Position numbers and translations under genes: made by a program
Part shown: positions 35,454-64,000 of the stretch, one piece after another
Numbering within the stretch: the stretch's first letter is position 1
Layout of the letters: each line of letters opens with the position of its first letter
The notes under the pieces: model-generated
Seen by the model: only the letters and a program-made list of their open reading frames with translations
What the model was told of the DNA's origin: nothing
Databases searched by the model: none
From: Rhodeus uyekii
Taxonomy: Eukaryota; Chordata; Actinopteri; Cypriniformes; Acheilognathidae
DNA length: 64,000 nucleotides
Direction of reading: 5' to 3'
Assembly: GCA_037043235.1 (NCBI GenBank)
Contig: JAWRVZ010000237.1
Location: forward strand, 552,501 to 616,500

Positions 35454-35505
35454 TGTCTCTCTCAATATCTCACTCTCAGTGTCTATCTCTCTCTATGTAT
35501 GTGTG
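33481..35505. repeat. 2-kb CT/CA minisatellite with higher-order unit of about 62-70 bp
   Basis: The repeating unit is (ca)n - ctgtctc - [cctttctctcactct] - ctcacttacactctgtccct - ttctcaatctctctctca. It exists in two lengths, with and without the 'cctttctctca' segment, and in tgtccct/tgtctct variants. About 28 units are present. Long open frames over it are a consequence of the stop-poor repeat and do not encode a protein. Confidence 0.93.
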
Positions 35506-35981
35506 TGTATCTTAGAACATTTAATGAACTTCTTTATACAACTTCTAAGATTTTGCTCTTGTTGAATAATGCAAGAATCAATTAAATCAACTTACAATAG
35601 TTTAAACTCACTTCCGTTGTTCATTCAATCTATTTAGAGAGAGTGAGAGAGAGAGAATGGACAACAGAAGTGTGTTTAAACCGTTGTGAGTCGTGTTCAT
35701 TTAACACGAATATAATCTCAGAAGCAGTTTTTGTGAATAATTAAATGTTAAAAGATAGAAATGTTGGCTGATATTATGATTTTTTTGCTATGGAAGATAT
35801 TAAACTACGTCATTTATTCCCTTTCAAAACTGCCATTCTCATGATGTTGAATTTTATAATTTATCTTCTAGGCATATCAAGCATCAAACCACTGAAAATA
35901 TGATTAATATGATTATGATTACTTCCCAATCATATTGTTGTCCTGTAAATGTACCCCTGAAATTATTTTCACAGTGGGAAA

Positions 35982-36033
<52 letters not shown>

Positions 36034-36036
<3 letters not shown>

Positions 36037-36440
36037 TAATACCTTGATATATACGAGTGTCCTGACATACAAGTGTTCCAAGATACGAGCAAGCCTTTGA
36101 GCAATTTTTTTTGCTTTGAATTATGAGTAAAGATTTGAGATACAAGCAGCTTAGGGATGCAGACGCAAGGTGTTTGAGCACTCGGAGCAACCCACGCACC
36201 TCACTCCTTCGTCTGACGTGTTCGTTCACTTCTGTACGCATCTCACGTGAGTCTTCCTGTGGTGTGTGTTATATACATTTATGGAGTAGTTGCATATGAT
36301 CTCCACTAGAGGGCTTAATTTTTTATTAATCATCCGGAACGGATTTAAAAAAAAAATTCTAATGAAAAACAAATTATTTGAGATACGAGTTATGAGCTCA
36401 GTCCTGGAACAGATAATGCTCGTATCTCAAGGTATTACTG
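36034..36440. mobile_element. MITE family A, copy 6, internally deleted and inverted
   Basis: Ends CAGTAATACCTTGATATATA and 'gctcgtatctcaaggtattactg' with TA flanks. Internal blocks run in the opposite order to copies 1-5 (aagcagctt first, 'atccggaacgg' late). It abuts a (ta)n tract at 35986-36033. Confidence 0.82.
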
Positions 36441-37978
<1,538 letters not shown>

Positions 37979-38312
37979 ATATATACTTTTTTTATTTTGC
38001 GCAAGTAATACTTGGGTAAATAAGTAATATGATTATGTAAATTGACTTTCAAAAAAAAAAATTATATGGGTTTTTTTTCTGTCTCAATGTCGCACCTGTA
38101 ATTGCAGTAAGAGTGGAATCGCTAGAAATGAAAGCTTCTGCGGCTTTGTGTTTGTGCCGCTTGTGTTTGTCTATTTCAGGAAGAGGAGAGGAAACTCAAG
38201 CCCTGCACATGTGCGGCAGAACATTATCCCGCGGCTGTCTGAGATGTCTCGGGCTCTTTTAGGCTTTTAAAGCGCCAGTGTGAATGAATTCAAGCGCTGG
38301 AGGAGAAAGAAG

Positions 38313-59351
<21,039 letters not shown>

Positions 59352-59569
59352 GTCAGACACTCTCACTGCCACACGATATCTGCATTCATAGCAGAGGTTA
59401 CGAGACGTGTTAACACAAAGAGTGAAAGGAAAAGCAGAACGTATGGCAGACAAAGACATAATCACACCAAGAGTGAAAGAAGAAAGTCTGGTTGTTCATT
59501 TGCTTTAATGCAAAAAACAGAAAGATTGTATCTGATCATATACATTTTGCTCATATTAATGTTTTATAT

Positions 59570-60347
59570 TGATATAATATTACACTGTTTTATTGTATTT
59601 ATCATCTAATAAATTCAGCTTTAATCACAGGAATAAATGACACTTTACTATATATTCACATAGAAAACAGCTGTTTTACACTGATATAATATTACACTGT
59701 TTTACTGTGTTTATCATCTAATAAATTCAGCTTTAATCACAGGAATAAATGACACTTTACTATATATTCACATAAAAAACAGCTGTTTTACACTGATATA
59801 ATATTACACTGTTTTACTGTATTTATCATCTAATAAATTCAGCTTTAATCACAGGAATAAATGACACTTTACTATATATTCACATAAAAAACAGCTGTTT
59901 TACACTGATATAATATTACACTGTTTTACTGTATTTATCATCTAATAAATTCAGCTTTAATCACAGGAATAAATGACACTTTACTATATATTCACATAGA
60001 AAACAGCTGTTTTACACTGATATAATATTACACTGTTTTACTGTATTTATCATCTAATAAATTCAGCTTTAATCACAGGAATAAATTACACTTTACTATA
60101 TATTCACATAGAAAACAGCTGTTTTACACTGATATAATATTACACTGTTTTACTGTATTTATCATCTAATAAATTCAGCTTTAATCACAGGAATAAATGA
60201 CACTTTACTATATATTCACATAGAAAACAGCTGTTTTACACTGATATAAAACTACACTGTTTTACTGTATTTATCATCTAATAAATTCAGCTTTAATCAC
60301 AGGAATAAAGGACATTTTACTATATATTCACATAGAAAACAGCTGTT
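59570..60347 (-). repeat. 112-bp tandem array (copy 3, reversed)
   Basis: About six and a half units of the same 112-bp repeat in reverse complement (gctttaatcacaggaataaa, atttatcatctaataaattc, catagaaaacagctgtttta). The 5' boundary of the DIRS element interrupts a unit inside 'aaaacagctgtt'. Confidence 0.9.
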
Positions 60348-60349
60348 CC

Positions 60350-60657
60350 CTGTCAAGGGAACTCGCACTGCGTCGAGACGCGATTGGGAACCTTTCAGTT
60401 TATATGTCTCTTGAAGCACAATCAAACTCAGGTGCGGGAGTGTACGTCGCCGTGATGACGTCATCACGTCATGACCCGGGAGTATAAAGGCACGTCACGA
60501 CCCGGAAGCGGGTTAGCTTTCAGTGTCTTCACAGCGCTCTAAGCTCAACGTGTGTGTGTATTGCAGACCTGTGTGTGATTCAGCCCAAGTCTAGTTTAAA
60601 AGAAAAGGGATTTCACCGTGTGTCTGTTGGAGTGTTTGTAAAAAAAAAAAAAAAAAA
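60350..60657 (+). promoter_or_regulatory. DIRS element leader: CRE, TATA and A-tract
   Basis: A perfect CRE palindrome TGACGTCA (60456-60463) is followed by a TATA-like gtataaagg at about 60482-60490, so transcription would start near 60515. A pure run of about 18 A ends directly at the gag ATG (60640-60657). Confidence 0.6.
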
Positions 60658-62127
60658 ATGGCGGAGCAAGTTTTTCGGCGCTGTGTTACCCCTTGTCCCC
60701 GGTTTCTTTCGGGAAGGGATACACACGCCTTATGTGTAGCTTGCATGGGAGAGGAGCATGCACGATCAGCGCTCGAGGGCACTGATTGTGCAGACTGTTT
60801 GCAAATGAGTTTGCGAACACTCCGATCCCGCCTGGCAGTTTTCGAGGAAACTGCCCGGGCTAGCGGCCCTCGTGGTTCCGGTCCCGCTGCGGCTGAGGCC
60901 CAGCGGCGGCTGCGATCATGGGGGTCGCAGATGGATCTATCAGAGGGGTCGGAGACGGGCTTTGCCTTTTCTCCGCCTTTACCTGGCAGATCTAGCCCCG
61001 TTAGGGAGCCGGAAGCACGCCCTGTGGCGGTTTCTTCCGACCCTGACGAGGCGATACTGCAGCTATCCAGTTCCGAGGAACTGGATGTTGTTAGTATCGA
61101 CGCTGATGAGGAGGTTCCGCCAGCCCCCTCACCAGCGTCAGATGAGTTGCTGGAGGTGGTGACTCGCGCCACCGCTAGGCTGGGCCTCGAGTGGCCGGCT
61201 GAGCGGACGCATGCTCGTCCAAAGAGCAGGCTGGACGAGCGCTTTTTGCCGTCCAGAGCACCACCTCAGCGCCGGTGTCTGCCTTTCTTCCCCGACCTCC
61301 ACACTGAGGTGTCGAGGTCCTGGAATAGGCCCGCCTCCCACAGGGTGCATAACAGCGAGACCGCTGTTTATGCCTCCCTAGTGGGAGCTAAAGATCGCGG
61401 ATACGGGGCAATGCCTAGAGTAGAGGAGTCCTTGGCTAATCATTTGGCTCCTCACTCACCGCAGCCCCTAAAGGCACCGGTGCTCCCCACCAAACCTCTC
61501 AGGGTTACGTCATCGTTGGTGGGGCGAGCTTACTCATCGGCTGGTCAGGCTGCAGCATGCCTCCACACCTCTTCCATGCTGCAGGCCTACCAGGCGGAAC
61601 TCCTCGCAGATCTTGACGAGGAGGGAGGTATTGGGCCAGAAGCAGTCGCAGAACTGCGGAGGGCGACGGATCTTTCTCTCCGGGCTGCTAGGGAGACGGC
61701 CGCCTCTATTGGCCGATCTATGGCAGCCCTAGTAGCTACGGAGAGACATTTGTGGCTGAATCTGACTACCCTCAGCCAAAAGGATAAGAACATCCTCCTG
61801 GACGCCCCTCTGACGCCTCCTGGCCTCTTCGGCGATGCGGTTAAGCTAGCCGTCGAGAGGTTTCAGGAGGCTGCTAAGCAGGAGGCGGCGTTCAAAAAGA
61901 TCCTTCCACGCCGCCCTCAAGGTTCGCAAGCAAGAGCAGCGTTCCATCCTCAGCCCAGTACCTCCTCATACCGCGCTGGGCAGAAGCTGAGTGTTGCGAC
62001 TCGTCAGCCCCCCCCGAAAAAGAAGGGGAGGGCTTCGGGTCAGCAACCTCAGCCTCAGCCTTCTGGCCGGCAGACCGACCTGAGGGTCGTTCTGCAGGGC
62101 AAGAAGGCTAAAAGTAAGAGGCCCTGA
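60658..62127 (+). CDS. DIRS-type ORF1 (gag-like), 489 aa
   Basis: Intact frame starting MAEQVFRRCVTPCPRFLSGR. An N-terminal Cys/His cluster (C9, C13, H23, C26, C29, H34, C44, C47) looks like a zinc-binding module typical of DIRS ORF1 proteins of fish. A Ser/Pro/acidic linker, a conserved central part (ASSMLQAYQAELLADLDEEG, LWLNLTTLSQKDKNILLDAP) and a basic, Gln/Pro-rich C-terminus (PPPKKKGRASGQQPQPQPSG) follow. Role: nucleic-acid packaging is inferred from position and from the group. Confidence 0.88.
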   Translation: MAEQVFRRCVTPCPRFLSGRDTHALCVACMGEEHARSALEGTDCADCLQMSLRTLRSRLAVFEETARASGPRGSGPAAAEAQRRLRSWGSQMDLSEGSETGFAFSPPLPGRSSPVREPEARPVAVSSDPDEAILQLSSSEELDVVSIDADEEVPPAPSPASDELLEVVTRATARLGLEWPAERTHARPKSRLDERFLPSRAPPQRRCLPFFPDLHTEVSRSWNRPASHRVHNSETAVYASLVGAKDRGYGAMPRVEESLANHLAPHSPQPLKAPVLPTKPLRVTSSLVGRAYSSAGQAAACLHTSSMLQAYQAELLADLDEEGGIGPEAVAELRRATDLSLRAARETAASIGRSMAALVATERHLWLNLTTLSQKDKNILLDAPLTPPGLFGDAVKLAVERFQEAAKQEAAFKKILPRRPQGSQARAAFHPQPSTSSYRAGQKLSVATRQPPPKKKGRASGQQPQPQPSGRQTDLRVVLQGKKAKSKRP

Positions 62128-64000
62128 CATTCATGGTGTCAGGCCTCGCAGGGAGCCCCCCGTTGGTCCACCAGCCTGCCAACGCCCTGCGGTGGCCCCT
62201 GTGGATCTGGTTTCTCGAGAGAGCCAGTCCGATCAGGGACCAGGTGGTCTACCCCAGTTGTCACCCCGGCAGGGTGCACTGGGCAGATTGCCCCCTCTAA
62301 GGAGGGTCCTAGAGCATCCACTCCAGGTCCAGCGGCCTGGAGTGGAAACCCGAACAGAGACTGGTCTCGAGAGACTGGTACCCCTAGTAGAGTTCCTGGC
62401 GGCGTGGACACGTCTGCCAGGCATTTCTCAGTGGGTCCTGCGCACTATTCATGTGGGTTACACTATCCAGTTTCGGTCGAACCCTCCCAAGTTCGCGGGG
62501 GTTCTTCGGACAGAGGTAGACCCTGGGCAGGCTCGGGTTTTGGAACAAGAAGTCGAATCATTGCTGAGGAAAGAGGCCATAGAGTATGTACCTCTCTCAG
62601 CCACAGATTCGGGCTTTTACAGCCGCTACTTCATAGTTCCGAAGAAGGATGGAGGTATGCGTCCTATTCTAGACCTTCGCCTGTTGAACAAGACTGTCAG
62701 GCGCCTGAAGTTCAGAATGTTGACTTTGAAACAGATCGTATCCCAAATCAAGTCCGAGGATTGGTTTGTGACGATAGATCTCAAAGACGCATATTTCCAT
62801 ATCTCCATCCTTCCTCAACATCGGAAGTTTCTCAGGTTCGCCTTTGGGGGCAAGGCTTACCAATACCGAGTACTTCCATTCGGCCTAGCGCTATCCCCTC
62901 GCACCTTCACCAAATGCATGGACGCAGCGCTCGCCCCGCTGCGGTCCACTGGTATCCGTGTACTGAACTACATCGACGATTGGTTGATTTTGGCTCAGAC
63001 ACAAGAATTAGCGGTCCGGCATCGAGATGTCGTACTCGCGCATATGAAGGAGCTGGGGCTGAGACTCAATGCCAAGAAGAGTATCCTCTCTCCTGTGCAG
63101 AGGACAACCTTCCTAGGCGTTGTTTGGGACTCGGCGTCAATGTCTGCACGGCTATCCCCCGTGCGCATTGCCGCCGTTCTGTCCTTAGTCCAGGATATCA
63201 AGCTAGGCCAGCTGCTCACTGTCAAGCACTTCCAGAGAGTGCTGGGGCTCATGGCGGCAGCGTCCAGTGTTATCCCACTCGGCCTGCTCCACATGAGACC
63301 CCTGCAGTGGTGGCTGAAGACCAGAGGGTTTTCCCCGAGGGGCAACCCCTTCCGTCTGATCAAGGTGTCAAGGCGCTGCCTTCGAGCCTTGCATCCGTGG
63401 AAGCAGAACTGGTTTTTGTCCCAGAAGCTCGCACTGGGAGCTATCTGTCACCGCGTCATGCTGTCGACAGATGCGTCCCGCGCGGGCTGGGGGGCGGTCC
63501 TGAGGGACCGCTCGGCCAGGGGTCTATGGGACGGGCACCACCTCTCCTGGCATATCAACGCCTTGGAGATGATGGCTGTCCGGATGGCGCTACGGGCGTT
63601 TCTCCCCGACCTCAGAGGCCGTCATGTAGTAGTACGGACCGACAATACGTCGGTGGTCTCCTACATAAATCACCAGGGAGGTCTCCGGTCTCGTCGACTT
63701 TCCAAGTTGGCGATCAGGATCCTCCTCTGGGCCCAGAGGGAACTGCTCTCTCTTCGAGCGGTATATATCCCGGGGGCCCAGAACCTGGGGGCAGACTTCC
63801 TGTCGAGGCAGGGGCCGAGGCCCGGGGAATGGCGACTCCACTCTCAGGTGGTGGAGCAGATTTGGGAGAGATTCGGCCAGGCTCAAGTGGATCTGTTTGC
63901 GTCTCGAGAGACGACTCACTGCCCACTCTGGTTCTCCCTTTATCTTCCAGCGCCTCTCGGCCTGGACGCCATGAGGCAAGGGTGGCCAAATCTACCCCTG
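62084..64000 (+). CDS. DIRS-type reverse transcriptase/RNase H ORF, 3' partial
   Basis: Open through 639 codons to the window edge, in the +1 frame relative to gag and overlapping its last 44 bases. RT landmarks: SGFYSRYFIVPKKDGGMRPI, LDLRLLNK, DLKDAYFHI, FRFAFGG-like 'FLRFAFGGKAYQYRVLPFGL', the catalytic YIDDW at 62969-62983, and LGVVWDS. RNase H landmarks: LSTDASRAGWGAVL near 63461, the NALEMMAV helix, RTDNTSVVSYI and GAQNLGADFLSR. No ATG exists before the codon inside GGMRPIL, so translation probably depends on frameshifting from gag or a non-AUG start. All catalytic motifs appear intact. Confidence 0.93.

Larger units (their letters stand above)
60350..64000 (+). mobile_element. DIRS-type (tyrosine recombinase) retrotransposon, left part
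   Basis: The left terminus starts near 'ccctgtcaagggaactcgca', where the host 112-bp repeat is broken off. A leader with promoter motifs, a gag-like ORF, and an RT/RNase H ORF of DIRS character (YIDDW box) follow in the order expected of this group. The methyltransferase-like region and tyrosine recombinase would lie beyond the window. No LTR is seen on this side. The insertion is in the ankrd28 intron after exon 5, in the same orientation as the gene. Confidence 0.88.

Noticed and set aside
33386..35585. Open frames of 709 and 665 codons rich in Ser, Leu, His and Thr
   Set aside because: CT/CA simple-sequence DNA lacks stops; there is no domain and no codon bias.
60591..61172. Antisense 193-codon Ser-rich frame
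   Set aside because: Shadow of the DIRS gag ORF on the opposite strand.

Overview
The window looks like nuclear DNA of a teleost fish, most likely a cyprinid or close relative. The evidence is two vertebrate genes with fish-style intron structure, many copies of a tRNA-derived SINE with the fish-type tail (gataaaagcgtctgataaatg), a DIRS-type retrotransposon, several TA-flanked MITE families and very long CA/CT/TA microsatellites. Nothing bacterial is present: no operons, rRNA genes or CRISPR arrays.

Layout. 1-2240 is intergenic DNA with one SINE. 2240-2495 is a GC-rich promoter and leader region. 2496-30790 on the + strand is a complete snx13 gene: 26 coding exons, all with consistent splice phases, that sum to 2901 nt (966 aa plus stop). 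It encodes a membrane-anchored PXA-RGS-PX-nexin C protein. The 3' UTR and intergenic DNA follow, then a 2-kb CT/CA array at 33.5-35.5 kb. From 38313 to beyond the right edge lies the 5' part of an ankyrin-repeat gene closest to ankrd28 (PP6 regulatory subunit A). It has two candidate first exons (38313-38336 and 50005-50133) and shared exons at 53787, 56120, 59006 and 59151, then runs out of the window.

The introns are dominated by repeats. They hold about ten SINE copies, seven copies of a roughly 0.4-0.75-kb MITE family (ends cagtaataccttgagatacg) and two related TA-flanked MITEs, one nested inside a copy of the first family. There is also a 115-bp hAT-like MITE with a perfect 8-bp target duplication, and a 112-bp tandem repeat at three loci. 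Two minisatellites are present: an 18-bp unit over 3 kb and a roughly 37-bp unit over 1.3 kb. A non-autonomous LTR retrotransposon (44235-46426) has 375-bp LTRs and a CAGAT target duplication. A DIRS-like element starting near 60350 has an open gag and an open RT/RNase H frame that runs off the window.

The most interesting points are these. Oppositely oriented 112-bp arrays bracket ankrd28 exons 4-5 and could promote back-splicing. The 18-bp array looks like a CpG-decay variant-repeat record seeded beside a splice donor. The LTR element appears very young and carries a coding tandem-repeat ORF. The DIRS element has an A-tract leader and a gag/RT frame overlap. Finally, snx13 has a tandem alternative acceptor inserting 11 residues just before the PX domain. 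I found no wholly new gene system; the long open frames over the satellites are repeat artefacts.
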